From contig CM064517.1 in NCBI GenBank assembly GCA_032716605.1, forward strand, positions 24,856,398 through 24,920,397: DNA of 64,000 nucleotides. The letters are read 5' to 3'. This DNA is from Paralithodes platypus (lineage: Eukaryota > Arthropoda > Malacostraca > Decapoda > Lithodidae). The notes under the pieces were generated by a model that was given only the letters and a program-made list of their open reading frames with translations, ran no database searches and had not been told where the DNA came from. Within the stretch, counting starts at the first letter, position 1, and each line of letters begins with the position of its first letter. Shown in pieces: positions 23,152 to 46,612 of this stretch. The translations under genes were made by a program, and so were the position numbers.

Positions 23152-23367
23152 TTAACCCCTTCTGTACCGGCGACGTCTTTTATATTTTGTTTCAGCTACA
23201 TTTAGACGATTTAATGAAGCTTAGGAAGGATGTATGGCAGCTAAAAGGATTAATGGATAGAGGATGTAGCCTTTTAAAAGAGGTGACGTCCTTTCTAAGC
23301 TGTACACAATCGTCTAGTAGTGGCCACAATATAATGAAAAGTACATCACCGGTACAGAAGGGGTTAA
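23152..23367. mobile_element. M2 palindromic MITE
   Basis: TTAACCCCTTCTGTACCGG to CCGGTACAGAAGGGGTTAA, 216 bp, with both ends intact. This is the best-preserved copy. Confidence 0.85.
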
Positions 23368-23394
23368 GGGGATGGGGTTTCTATTTTGGTCGGT

Positions 23395-23747
23395 GTATGT
23401 ATTTATCATTTTATTAGTTTTATTTATTTATTTATGTATTTATTTATGATTTTATTAGTTTTATTTATTTATTTATGTATTTATTATTTTATTAGTTATA
23501 TTTATTTATTTATGTATTTATTATTTTATTAGTTTTATTTATGTATTTATTATTTTATTAGTTTTATTTATTTATTTATGTATTTATTATTTTATTAGTT
23601 TTATTTATTTATTTATGTATTTATTATTTTATTAGTTTTATTTATGTATTTATGTATTTATTATTTTATTAGTTTTATTTATGTATTTATTATTTTATTA
23701 GTTTTATTTATTTATTTATGTATTTATATATTATTTTATTAGTTTCC
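23395..23747. repeat. AT-rich tandem repeat
   Basis: Units of TTTATTAGTTTTATTTATTT with ATTTATGTATTTATTA, about 38 bp, in about ten imperfect copies. It runs directly into an M1 copy. Confidence 0.85.
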
Positions 23748-24021
23748 TCGCCAGAGCTCCAAACAAACTTGAAAATAAACACCCCCTAGACGCCCCTTCA
23801 AGATAAATTTGTAAACAAAATTAAATTACAGGCTCGCTCTCGCTCGCCAGGAAAAAATCGACACCTAAGTGACACGAACGGTCTAAATATTGACAATGAA
23901 ATGGGGAGAAAGGTCTATAAATCTACAAACAAATGGGGCGAACGTATTAACATCTCAAAATTGATGGGGCCTAAACATGAGGGATAAGGGGGTCCAGAAA
24001 AAGCAACTACCTCCCCCTTAA
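23748..24021 (-). mobile_element. M1 MITE, reversed
   Basis: Starts inside the AT array (TTTCCTCGCCAGAGCTCC), shows GGCTCGCTCTCGCTCGCC and ends ACTACCTCCCCCTTAA. The palindrome region has been lost. Confidence 0.65.
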
Positions 24022-24034
24022 AGAAGAGAAAAGG

Positions 24035-24187
24035 TCCCCCCAAATCCCCACACTCCCCAAAACCCCACACTCCCCAAAACCCCACTCTCCCCAAAATCCC
24101 ACACTCCCCAAATCCCCAAAACCCCACTCTCCCCAAAACCCCACTCTCCCCAAAACCCCACTCTCCCCAAATCCCCACACTCTCCGA
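24035..24187. repeat. About 19-bp minisatellite
   Basis: CCCCAAAACCCCACTCTCC and close variants, repeated about eight times, 85 bases upstream of gene A's first coding exon. Confidence 0.85.
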
Positions 24188-24270
24188 ATTTCTCTCTCTC
24201 TCTCCCTCCCCATCGCCAAATCCCCACACCGACCCTGCTCTAAGCCCTACCCATATTGCTTTATTTCCAG

Positions 24271-36199
<11,929 letters not shown>

Positions 36200-36210
36200 C
36201 CGCCCCGTGC

Positions 36211-36259
36211 ACAAAAAAAAACAAAAAAAAAAACAAAAAAAAAAAAAAAAAAAAAAAAA

Positions 36260-36332
<73 letters not shown>

Positions 36333-36443
36333 ACAAAAAAAAAAAAAAAAAAAGCAAAAAAAAAAAAAAAAAAAAAAACCAAAAAAAACAAAAAAAAAAA
36401 AAAACAAAAAAAAAAAAAAAAAAAAAAAAACAAAACAAAAAAA

Positions 36444-36484
<41 letters not shown>

Positions 36485-36540
36485 AAAAAAAAAAAACAAA
36501 AAAAAAAAGGACAAAAAAAAAAAAAATAAAAAATCAAAAA
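36211..36540. repeat. A-rich tract interrupted by single C residues
   Basis: About 330 bases of A with scattered C (and rare G or T). It separates the stop of gene A at 36,197 from a Pro/Ser/Tyr-rich frame at 36,550-36,698. Such tracts are error-prone in sequencing, so neither its length nor the frame across it can be trusted. Confidence 0.95.
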
Positions 36541-36548
36541 ACTATAAC

Positions 36549-36698
36549 AAACCCTCTCCCCCTCCCCCTTCTCGCCGCTTCGCCCCTGCCCCTCCCTCTC
36601 AGAACCCCCTGTACAGTGCCCCCTCCTCCCAGCACCAGCACAACCACCACTCCTCTCCCTCCAGATCTCAGCACTACTCCTCTTCTCGGCCGTATTAG
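36549..36698 (+). other. Possible displaced C-terminus of gene A
   Basis: An open frame reading RRFAPAPPSQNPLY ... PSRSQHYSSSRPY and then TAG resembles the tail of gene B (QPFAPAHTRPGSYHTN ... GSQQY) in composition and order. This suggests that the A-rich tract lies inside the original last exon. It is in a different frame from exon 5, so whether it is translated is unknown. Confidence 0.45.
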
Positions 36699-37850
36699 AG
36701 AGGGCTTTTGATAGATTCCATACTTTATACCTCTGCTTTACTCTCCTCACCTCTACTTTCTTCTCCTCATAACCTCTACTTTCCTTCCTAACACACCACC
36801 ACTATCCCTCTTAATTCTTCCTCCAGATGCCAGCACTACGCCTCGTCTTCTCGGCCGTATTAGAGATGGCATTTGATAGACTTCAGACTTTCTACTTCTA
36901 CTTTCTGCTCCTCATAACCTATACTTTCATAACCTCATAACCTATACTTTCCCTCCCAATCCCCATCATCTCTTACTTCTTCCTCCAGACCCCAGTGCTA
37001 CTCCTCGGCCGTATTAGAGAGGGCTTTTGATAGATTCCAGATTTTCTTTAATCTACTCATAACCTCTACTTTCCCTCCCAATCCTCCATCATCCCCCATT
37101 ACTTCTTCCTCCAGACCCCAGCACTATTCCTCTTCCCGGCCGTATTAGACGTCAGACTTTCTACCTCTACTTTCTGCTCATAACCTCTACTTTCCCTCCC
37201 AATCCTCCATCCAGGGCGGGTGCCCAACCCCGAAAAGGGTTGAAATAGGGGAGCTATCCCCCCGCCATAGGCGGCTTTCTAGGGCCTTTCCTAGCTGATG
37301 CTGAGAGGATTGGGTTCTAGTCATGTGGTGATGGGATGGTCTATCAGAGTGAGAACTGAGCAATCTCTGCCATACCCATAGCTTACTCTGACTGTTCCTT
37401 TTACTTATATATTTTCTAGATCTCAAGTGACGGCGTCTCTAACGTGGATTGACCTCCCAATCTACCAAGATTGGAAGCCAAAGCGTCACATTTTTCCCTT
37501 GCCCCTCAACTTTCTCTTCATAATTGCTGAGGGACACAGGGCCCTGGGTGGGGCTATGGTTTCCCGGGCATTTCCGCACCCTCCTCAGCTCCCCGCCATG
37601 GAGTGGCTTCGGTCACCCAGGCTTTATTGTGGTCGGCGGGGAGGGTTCTGTGGGGGCGCTTGGTTATGGCCTTGGCCTTGCTCGGGGCCTTGGGGCTGTT
37701 CGGCCAGGCAGCTTGGGGAACAACAACAACAACAACAACAACATCCTCCATCCTCCTCCTTACTTCTTCCTCCAGACCCCAGCACTATTCCTCTTCTCGG
37801 CCGTATTAGAGAGGGCTTTTGATAGATTCCATACTTTCTTCTTCTCTCTT
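36655..37850. repeat. Tandem amplification of gene A 3' end
   Basis: Five copies of a segment of about 110-165 bp: CTTCCTCCAG, then CAGCACTACTCCTCTTCTCG, CCGTATTAGAGAGGG and GATAGATTCCA, then AACCTCTACTTTCCCTCCC. Copies begin near 36,655, 36,822, 36,984, 37,107 and 37,770. Each repeats the last codons and stop (TAT TAG) of the tail frame plus a consensus-like acceptor. The last unit is split by the SINE-like insert at 37,213-37,742. Confidence 0.8.
37213..37742 (+). mobile_element. SINE-like element with LINE-derived 3' tail
   Basis: 530 bp flanked by the 11-base duplication ATCCTCCATCC at 37,202-37,212 and 37,743-37,753. The 3' end is (AAC)n preceded by GGCTGTTCGGCCAGGCAGCTT, of which the first 20 bases match the 3' end of the LINE at 58,603-62,438. 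About 37,318-37,742 matches the longer 3' UTR of the reversed LINE copy at 48,259-48,650. The 5' 105 bases match no LINE copy here and contain three short GC hairpins (CCCCGAAAAGGGG-like, GGGGAGCTATCCCC, CCGCCATAGGCGG). It has no coding sequence. Confidence 0.75.
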
Positions 37851-37865
37851 CTGAAGCTTGATTCT

Positions 37866-38037
37866 GGCTAAAATTTGACGATTTTATGCAGTTTAAGAAA
37901 TAGCTATGTTATTAAGGTTTATTGAGATCGTATTTACCCAATTGAGTCGTAGAGGTAGGCTAAAAACTAAAGAAAATCGTTTAATGGTAACCAGAATTTG
38001 ATGAAGATTATGTAATGGTGGATAAGGGGTTAACTTA
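37866..38037. mobile_element. Degenerate M2 MITE
   Basis: ATTCTGGCTAAAATTTGACG and the inverse AAAATCGTTTAATGGTAACC, ending GATAAGGGGTTAA. The left terminus is lost against the amplified gene A segment. Confidence 0.5.
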
Positions 38038-38251
38038 AGCTGTACACTCAGAAGCCGTAATATGTATCCTATACGAATCTTGGGTCCTTTCAAGCCAAAC
38101 TCAGGAGATATTTTGGATATTTTTTTGTACAGCACTATCTCGTCTAGGTTTGATATAGAGTTAAATTAGAGTATATATATTATGGCTGAGGAGGAGTGTT
38201 TAGTCGTGGTTAAGGATACTTGGAACACCTATTAACTATTTTAACGAGACA

Positions 38252-38466
38252 TTAACCCCTTCTGTATCGGCGACGTCTTTGTAACTTTATTCCTGCTACT
38301 ATTACACGATTATATTAAGTTTAAAAAGGGCCTCCAGCAATTAACAGGCTTAGAACTATCTCGCTTAACCATTTCTACTACCACAGATCCTACTTAAACT
38401 GCACAAAATCCTCTAAATATTGTTAGAATAAAGTTAAAAAGACGTCGCTGGTACAGAAGGGGTTGA
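38252..38466. mobile_element. M2 palindromic MITE
   Basis: TTAACCCCTTCTGTATCGG to GCTGGTACAGAAGGGGTTGA. The right TTAA has mutated to TTGA. Confidence 0.8.
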
Positions 38467-38504
38467 AGTATTGACAAGTTAACACCCATTTGATTATTGT
38501 TGCT

Positions 38505-38866
38505 CTCCTTTTTACCTCCGTCGACAGCAGTTGAAGGAGGTTATGTTATTGCCTCCATTAGTCTGTTTGTTTGTCTGTAATAAAGATATCTCAAAAAGGT
38601 ATGAACCGATGTTCACGAAATTTGGTGGACAAATATGATATGAGCCACGGAAGAAGTTATTAAATTTGGGAAGTGATCGGTAGAGCGCATACTTCCGCCA
38701 GCGTAGGCGGCTCCCAAAGTTGTTAACCAATGTTCATGAAATATGGTGGACAGCTAAGATATGCACCTAAGATGAAGTGATTCAATTTAGGAACCTATAT
38801 GTAGAGCGCATACCTTTGACAGCGTAGGCGGACGTATGCGCTCTACCGAGTACCTCTAGTTTGTTT
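38505..38866. repeat. Interspersed repeat with GGCGGACGTATGCGC end
   Basis: Two internal copies of ATGTTCACGAAATTTGGTGG / ATGTTCATGAAATATGGTGG, each followed by AGAGCGCATAC and CAGCGTAGGCGG. The right end is GGACGTATGCGCTCTACCG, which is partly inverse to the internal AGAGCGCATAC words. I recall similar sequences dispersed in mollusc and crustacean genomes. Confidence 0.5.
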
Positions 38867-38879
38867 AATGCTTCGTTTA

Positions 38880-39020
38880 ATGCTTTGTTCATAACTGTCT
38901 TGACGGTGTAATGGTTAGAGTGTGCAAGTTCTGTTTGTGATATCCTGGGAGAATCACATGCTTTCATTAATTCCATTTGGGGTGTTATTGGTGTTAAGAA
39001 CGATGTTAAAATGAATACCC
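38880..39020 (+). mobile_element. tRNA-derived SINE, second family, diverged
   Basis: GTAATGGTTAGAGTGTGCAAG (first 20 bases are the box A region) and the tail GCTTTCATTAATTCCATTTGG (first 20 bases diagnostic) match 17,998-18,170. Box B is eroded to CTGGGAGAATC. Confidence 0.45.
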
Positions 39021-39224
39021 TTCCTGATCTAAATAAAATCGTCTAATAATAACCAGAACATAGAACAAATTGTGTTATCAATCCTCAGAGGGATAATGAT
39101 TTTAAGATAAAGCGCTAGATGACCTCAATAACACCTAGTGGCTTAATGTTGTTATTAGCATGTTGTTTTAGATTTAGTTCCATTATGTATATTATTATAA
39201 GTGTGCCTGTTGGTAGTGTACAGA

Positions 39225-39590
39225 TTAACCCCTCCAGCATGATGACAACAACAACAACCCCTCCAGCATGATGACGTACTTTTGGTCTTGTTTTGGTTAC
39301 CACTACACGATTTTTAGAGTTTACAATCTACCTCTTGGATTCCATTAAGCACCTAAGTACTGTATAATGTAAAACTTGCAAAATATACAAACCAAAACGG
39401 GAACGACACAAAATAAAGACAAAAGAACTAATGAAAATCACTATGTGGAAATAACGATGTACCGGTAGTAAAATAAAATGTTGAAATAAATGAACAGAAA
39501 ACCATCACAGGACCATCATAACCACATAACATTGTGAAGAATGGTTATGAACCCAAGATAGAGAAGGCGTCACGGTGCTGAAGGGGTTAA
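39225..39590. mobile_element. M2-like MITE carrying a reversed Naiad 3' end
   Basis: Outer arms TTAACCCCTCCAGCATG ... GTGCTGAAGGGGTTAA surround a reversed, diverged copy of the Naiad 3' terminus (39,365-39,500: TAATGTAAAACTTGC, ACAAACCAAAACGGG, ATCACTATGTGGAAATAAC). Confidence 0.6.
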
Positions 39591-39718
39591 GGGCGAGTAT
39601 TACTGCATGTTGTAGTCTTGTTGATTAGTGAGTGCTTCTGGTACTAAATACATGAGGAGCAAGTTAACAAGGTGTACAGTCGGGAGCATTAAGTTTTATT
39701 TTGTATATATATACTGTA

Positions 39719-39749
<31 letters not shown>

Positions 39750-39754
39750 GTTGT

Positions 39755-40095
39755 TGTCTAGTTTGCCCCCTAGACCTCCATCAAGCTTAAGGTAAATCAC
39801 CCCAAGAACCCTCTTCGAGATGGAATTGTACATTTTTCTATAGAAAAATGTTCCGGCCAAAGGCTGGATCCTCCTAAATTACAGGCTCGCTGTCTCTTGC
39901 CAGGAAAAAACAAACACCTAAATGACACGAAAGATCATAAAATTGACAAATATATATGGGGCGAAAGATCTTAAAGTCGCCAAACTAATGAGCCGAACGT
40001 AATAAAATCTGAAAACTAAAGGGGTTGCAAATGAGGGAGAAAGGGGTCCAGAAAAAAAAATATCCCCCCCCCCTTTTTTTTTTTAAAGGCGGAGC
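39755..40095 (-). mobile_element. M1 MITE, reversed
   Basis: GACCTCCATCAAGCTTAAGG, TTTTCTATAGAAAAATG, GGCTCGCTGTCTCTTGCC, then a C-run and T-run at 40,060-40,083 replacing the usual CCCCTTAA end. Confidence 0.6.
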
Positions 40096-40279
40096 ACTTT
40101 ACTGACATGGTTTAGCTTAGATCTTAATTATATCTTTGATTAGATTATGGAGTGATACCTTGATAATAAAAGCTGATATTTTGTTTGTATTATTAATTGT
40201 TGAGTGTGTGTATAATGATTACACTTTTTCTCTAATAAATGATTAAGACGATTTGTTCTTTTTTTATGTCAAGCTTTTC

Positions 40280-40672
40280 TTATCCCATTCAGTACCAGTG
40301 ACATCCTTTTCATCATATGGTTTTTGTTAAATGATCGTATTCAGCTTAAAAAGGACGTCTACCAATTAAAATGTAAAACTTGCAAACTAAACAAACCAAA
40401 ATTGGGACAAGGACAATATAAAGTCAAATTAAATTATCAAAATCGCTATGTGGAAACAACGCTTACTAAAATGAAAATTATTAAATAAAAGAACACAATC
40501 CACCACATAGGGTGTACATTACTACATGATCAAGTTAATCAAGTTGAGCAAGTTAAAGACTACAAGCTATCTCCATTAATCCTTTTAGCTACCGTTCCTA
40601 AGCTTCATAAAATCGTATAAAGGTAGCTGGAATATAAACAAAGAAAGTCACTGGTACTGGAAGGGTTAGGAC
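40280..40672. mobile_element. M2-like MITE carrying a reversed Naiad 3' end
   Basis: The arms CCATTCAGTACCAGTGACATC and CACTGGTACTGGAAGGG (first 20 bases or fewer quoted) enclose 40,357-40,535, a near-identical reversed copy of the last about 180 bases of Naiad (AATTAAAATGTAAAACTTGC ... GGTGTACATTACTACATGA). Confidence 0.65.
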
Positions 40673-40681
40673 ACTATATTA

Positions 40682-40835
40682 ACAACCTAAACTAGCAATA
40701 GGTCATACAGGTTACACAATCAACTTCTTTTACAACCTAAACTAGCAATAGGTCATACAGGTTACACAATCAACTTCTTTTACAACCTAAACTAGCAATA
40801 GGTCATACAGGTTACACAATCAACTTCTTTTTCAC
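40682..40835. repeat. 50-bp tandem repeat, three copies
   Basis: ACAACCTAAACTAGCAATAG followed by GTCATACAGGTTACACAATC and AACTTCTTTT; copies are essentially identical. Confidence 0.95.
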
Positions 40836-41316
40836 TCGCAAACTACATATTAAACCTACTTTGTGTGTAGGGTGTTTGATATTGGGGATTTCTATCATCA
40901 ATTGACCACTTCCGAGTTTCATTCTTTAAGGAAGTTGAAGCCGTAAACATCGATATTTAACTGAAATGCAATAATAATGTAGGTTTCTGATGGATAGAAA
41001 GTTATGTTGAATCAAGTTTTACGTATATATAAATGTACTACAACCGTATTTCAGCTGGTAATTCTGCTAAATGTCGATGTCTACACCTTATAACCTGTAA
41101 CTCGCAAGTAGTAAATTTACCTGTCATTTTACTTTATTCATAGAAAGTAGCGTTTTATTCTATACTACAAGTAATTTATTTACGTTTTGGGAGGAATTAT
41201 CTTTGTTTTTTATCTAGTAATTACTGGTCTAAGAAATCTGCCGGATTATCACGAGTATCGGAGAATCAGCTGCCAGTGTAAAAGACTTTTACTGTAGATG
41301 TTCTAAATGTATTATT
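40836..41316. other. Unassigned stretch
   Basis: AT-rich, no open frame, repeat or inverted end that I recognise. Confidence 0.4.
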
Positions 41317-41319
41317 GTG

Positions 41320-41323
41320 TATA

Positions 41324-41372
<49 letters not shown>

Positions 41373-41378
41373 TTTTAC
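41320..41378. repeat. (CT)n, (TA)n and T-run
   Basis: Compound microsatellite. Confidence 0.95.
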
Positions 41379-41454
41379 CACCGTCCCCACCCTAATTATA
41401 TATAATTGTGTGTTTTTTATTAAACTTTTACTGTATATTCAATGTTTGGAAGTT

Positions 41455-41969
41455 GTTGTTGTTGTTGTTTTCCCCAAGCTGCCTGGCCGAACAGCCCCAA
41501 GGCCCGAGCAAGGCCAAGGCCACAACCGAGCGCCCCCACAGAACCTTCCCTGCCGACCACAATAAAGCCTGGGTGACCGAAGCCACTCCATGGCGGGGAG
41601 CTGAGGAGGGCGCGGAAACGCCCGGGAAACCAAAGCCCCACCCAGGGCCCTGTGCCCCTCAGCAATTATGAAGAGAATGTTGAGGGGCAAAGGAAAGATG
41701 TGACGCTTTGGCTTCCAATCTTGGTAGATTAGGAGGTCAATCCACGCAAGAGACGCCGTCACTTGAGATCTAGAAAATATATAAGTAAAAGGAACAGTCA
41801 GAGTAAGCTATAGGTAAGGGCAGAGATCGCTCAGTTCTCACTCTGATAGACCAACCCATCACCACATGACTAGAACCCAATCCTCTCAGCATCAGTTAGG
41901 AAAGGCCCTAGAAAGCCGCCTTTGGCGGGGGGATAGCTCCCCTATTTCAACCCCTTTCGGGGTTGGGCT
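41455..41969 (-). mobile_element. SINE-like element with LINE-derived tail, second copy
   Basis: Reversed copy of 37,213-37,742, ending in (GTT)n on the plus strand at its 3' side. Homology at the 5' side begins at GCCCAACCCCGAAAGGGG, almost the same place as in the first copy. Two independent copies sharing a 5' start argue for a real element rather than random LINE truncation. Confidence 0.7.
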
Positions 41970-42539
41970 GACTATATTGAATCCTCCCACCATCAGCTAC
42001 ATGTTTATCATTTGACTTGGCTAACAGCAGAGGATTTTAGTCAGGAGCTGAAGGTGGTACTGTATTATCAAAATATATGGAGGATTTTGTGTAATGCATT
42101 CGTATTATAGTTTTTAACTTCCATTTCTTAAACTTCGTCTATATAATGAAAGACTGTGTAAACATAATTGTCAAGACCTTTGGTTAGAGAGATGGTTACA
42201 ATGAAATGATGGAGAGGCGTAGATTGTATATTGGAATCTGTAGTCATAAGAATTTGTAGCCATAGTAATGCACTCCTTTTTGAATATTTGAACCTTTAAA
42301 TCAAATCAAATCAATTCATTTATTTATTTGTCCAATATTTACGTTTTGGAGGTTAGTTTGGTGTTCAAGCTTCATATTGGGCCCAGATTAATGTCTGAGA
42401 GTGTCTTTGTGTCCAGTCATGTGTGGCGCCCGAGTCGTACCCATAACACATTACACATTAATTAAACTGTCATTGATAAAAGTCCTAAGCCTTCCTTCCA
42501 TATCTAAAGCCTTGATAATCTGGTGTTCTCGTAATTAGC

Positions 42540-42745
42540 CCCTTGAGGAATGTGACGCGTTTTGACGGTGTATTCTGGCTATCATTGGACGATTTCATAC
42601 ACCTTAGGAAGGATCCATGGGAATTATAAGGGTAAAAACTATCTCAAACAAGCCTCCGACTTCCATATACCCTTTCTACTCTGAATATAATCGTCTGATA
42701 ACAGCCAGAAGACAGAAAAGAAATGCGTCATCGTATTTTGAAAAG
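42540..42745. mobile_element. Degenerate M2-type palindromic MITE
   Basis: TTCTGGCTATCATTGGACG opposes AATCGTCTGATAACAGCC, with AATGTGACGCG and AATGCGTCATC in the outer arms. Confidence 0.5.
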
Positions 42746-42929
42746 TTTAAGCTGTCAGCTTCACTCCTTATCTTAATCTCTGATAACCTATTGTTTTCGT
42801 AAGGTACAGTCTGGCGCAGCAATAAGGTTACAACCCAGCGTAGGGGATATTTGTTTTGTATTATATACTGTATATATATATACAGTATATATATATATAT
42901 ATTGATTTACGTATTAGTTGCCGCCCTCA

Positions 42930-42932
<3 letters not shown>

Positions 42933-42980
<48 letters not shown>
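42933..42980. repeat. T homopolymer
   Basis: About 48 T residues; sequence quality here is suspect. TA runs precede it at 42,868-42,902. Confidence 0.95.
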
Positions 42981-42982
<2 letters not shown>

Positions 42983-43120
42983 GTGCTTTTTTTTTCTTTC
43001 TTTTGTCGTCGTTAAGAATTTTATTGCCAGAGCAAAACTGTTGCAAATTCAAAATGGTTCGTGATTATACGCCTTTTCAGTGCCTCTATTTTTCGTAACT
43101 GGAGGCCTTTTCTATTGCAG

Positions 43121-43258
43121 GGATGATCCAGTGCCACCTATTGCCAACCCCTTCCCTGCAATGGATGTGCAACCCACCGTGAAGTGCAACTGTTCCCATA
43201 ATTTTCATTATTATTCCAAGGCCTTCCATGCATCACGTGTCAGCATCAGTCATACAAG
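43121..43258 (+). other. Possible isolated exon
   Basis: Bounded by CTATTGCAG at the left and AAG/GTTAGT at the right, and open in one frame across the interval (DDPVPPIANPFPAMDVQP ...). Its composition is less AT-rich than its surroundings. No domain is recognised and it does not match genes A, B or C. Low confidence. Confidence 0.2.
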
Positions 43259-43344
43259 GTTAGTTACATTTATTATCATTATTATTAGTATTGTTAATTT
43301 TTGTTTATATATTTATTATTATTATTAATATTATTTATAAATTA

Positions 43345-43456
43345 TTATTTTGCTTAAGCGTTGTTTCCACATAGCAATTTTGATAAGTTGTTTTGTCTTT
43401 CTACTGTGTTCGTCCAAGTTTTGGTTTGTTTATTTTGCAGGTTTTACATTATAATT
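43345..43456 (+). mobile_element. Naiad 3' terminal fragment
   Basis: GTTGTTTCCACATAGCAATT, AGTTTTGGTTTGTTTATTTTG (first 20 bases) and CAGGTTTTACATTATAATT match the last about 110 bases of Naiad with moderate divergence. Confidence 0.6.
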
Positions 43457-43689
43457 ATTGTATAAACTCCCAAAGAAATCATAACTCGCATAGCAACTGT
43501 TTTTCTGTTAGGGTCAAAATGGGTTCAGACTGAAGGGTTGAATACCTACGACTATACAGCATAAATTGTACTTCGGAATTACTGTATTACATTCCCATTA
43601 CTACCTATCTGTACAATCGCTATTCAGAGTTTTGACCTACTTCGACTCCGAGCCAAAGGCACAGCACTATATTCTCAATGATTGACAAT

Positions 43690-44130
43690 ACTATACATGA
43701 TCTTTACCTCAATAATTATGTCCTTGAATCACCTTAACAACATTAGGACCTATTACTCGATCAATATGTTCTCGAATCACCTTAACAATATCAAAACTAG
43801 TATTCGATTACATGTTCTTAAAAAACCTTGACAATATAAGACCTTAACAATATCAAAACTAATATTCTATTACAATAATTACATGCTCTTAAATCACCTT
43901 GACAATATCAGAAATCATTATTCAATTACATGTTCTTAAATCACTTTAACAATATTAGACACGATTACTAAATCAATCTATCAATAGTTTGCAAGTTTTA
44001 CATTTTAATCAATAGGTATTTACATCACCTTGACAATATCAAAACGCTATTACTCAGTCAACATGTCCTTAAATCACCTTAACAATATTATGAACTATTA
44101 TTCAACCTATATATCCTTAAACCACTTTAC
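43690..44130. repeat. About 60-bp degenerate minisatellite
   Basis: Repeats of TTAAATCACCTTAACAATAT preceded by ATTACATGTTC-type sequence, about eight copies. A 24-base Naiad-like 3' end (TTTGCAAGTTTTACATTTTA) interrupts it at about 43,989-44,012. Confidence 0.75.
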
Positions 44131-44933
<803 letters not shown>

Positions 44934-45454
44934 ATATAATTTGCCTAGCGTTAGTTAGTGGCTGTACCTTACCTTACAACCAATACAGTATGTTGTATTA
45001 CTTATCATGATACAGAATTATTATATGCCGTATAGTGACTTATGATGAAATGTAAAATGAATCCAACTTGCTGTGTGTGAGAGAGAGAGAGACTGTCATT
45101 GTTAATCCTTGTGACATCATGAGGGATTATCTCCCTTGATAAGATAATATTACTGACCTCTTTGTCATATCCGGCACAGTTTGATAAGTAACACTTATCA
45201 TATTAACACTGGTCAGGAGAATAATTTTCAAATCGAAATATATGGGAAAAATATAACATAGATAAAATATGTTATTCTAAGTAACACACACACACACACA
45301 CACTATATGCTTTATATATATATTTATATTTATATTTATATTTATATTTATATGAAGGAAATGCCAATGAACACATTATTTATATATCATTGTAATCTAC
45401 AAACGTCCTTAACATCTAACCACTTCACACAAAGTATATATATTGTAGGGTAAA

Positions 45455-45535
45455 TATATGATGACTGCCGAAAATCGAACTCAGGGACCCCTAAACAGGA
45501 CAACAGCGCTCTACCACTGAACTACTAAAATCGTT
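45455..45535 (-). other. tRNA-like SINE head
   Basis: The minus strand carries box A AGTTCAGTGGTAGAGCGC and box B GAGTTCGATTTTCGG at tRNA spacing. Acceptor ends do not pair, so it is not a tRNA gene. Confidence 0.45.
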
Positions 45536-45549
45536 GAAGGTTTAGTACA

Positions 45550-45757
45550 CACACTTCGTACATAATCCTTGTCGATATACAGTATAGTAACATGCACCGA
45601 GTGTTACACTAAATTCCATGCCATACTATGACATTTTATAATATTATATATATGTGTTTGAGTACTTCCATTTGACTGTCATAGTGAGGTTGGGTTTAGT
45701 GTAACACCCCATGCATGTTCCTATATATCGACAAGGGGATATGAACGAAGAGTATGT
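45550..45757. mobile_element. Palindromic MITE with about 75-bp inverted arms
   Basis: The left arm ACTTCGTACATAATCC ... TTGTCGATATACAG ... GTGTTACACTAAATTCC ... ATACTATGACA is mirrored by the right arm TGTCATAGTGAGG ... GGTTTAGTGTAACACC ... ATATATCGACAAGGGG. The short TA-rich loop is near 45,640. Only one copy is seen here and the target duplication is unclear. Confidence 0.7.
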
Positions 45758-45759
45758 AT

Positions 45760-46245
45760 TTTTTGGCAGCGCACATATATCTTCATCGATAAATGCACAA
45801 ATTTAGCTTAAAGGTGGTCTGGATAGGCAACTCTTTGTTTGAAGGAATTTCGGAATCACGTTTTTGTTAGTCTAGGAAACACACTAAAATACAATGCTCG
45901 AAAATAACAAACGCAAGCAAAATCCTCAATAATAATAAATGTATAATAATAACCCACAAGACGTCGGATCATATAGTGTTAAGTGGCTGAATTCTTATAA
46001 ATCTTATTCTCTGAAGCTCTCAATCCAAATGTCCCTGAAAAATCTTGTTTGGCCAAGTAAAAATTTAACTTCTGGTATTATTCAACCAAAGCAGTTATAT
46101 TGGTAAGATAATATTCTTTTCAGGCTTAATTGATTTTATTACGGAGAGATACATAAAACTCTTAATAATAGACTTTTCTCTCGGGGCAGGTACTGGTACA
46201 GTCAGAACCAGTATTTCGTTGAGGCTTTCATCTAATTTTAAGGTT
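45760..46245. other. Unassigned stretch
   Basis: AT-rich, no recognised feature. Confidence 0.4.
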
Positions 46246-46485
46246 GGGGGGGGGGGGGGGACTCCTCTCCCCTTTATGCTATTTTACTTTTGAGATTTAG
46301 TTTGGCGATTTTAAGACTTTCCGTGCCAATTAGGTGTAATTTGTTTTCCTGGCAAGTGATAACGACCCAACAATTTAGGAGGAACCGGCCGAAAAATTTG
46401 CAAATTTGTCTCGAAGGAGGGCGTTGGGGATATTCTTTTTAAGCTTGATGGAGGTCTAGGGAGGAGGAAACTCAGAAAACAATAA
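46246..46485 (+). mobile_element. M1 MITE, truncated
   Basis: A G-run is followed by the M1 core (TTAGTTTGGCGATTTTAAGAC, first 20 bases; GGAGGAACCGGCCG; AAGCTTGATGGAGGTC). The right TTAA end is not found. Confidence 0.55.
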
Positions 46486-46612
46486 TAATTTACTGTAGGT
46501 GGGCAGTTTTTATTTCAAAATATTCTGGGAAAGTGTTTCTGTTAGCCTAGGGGACAAACTATTAAATACATTACACGAAAATGTCCAAGGCAAGCAAAAT
46601 CCTCAATACTAG

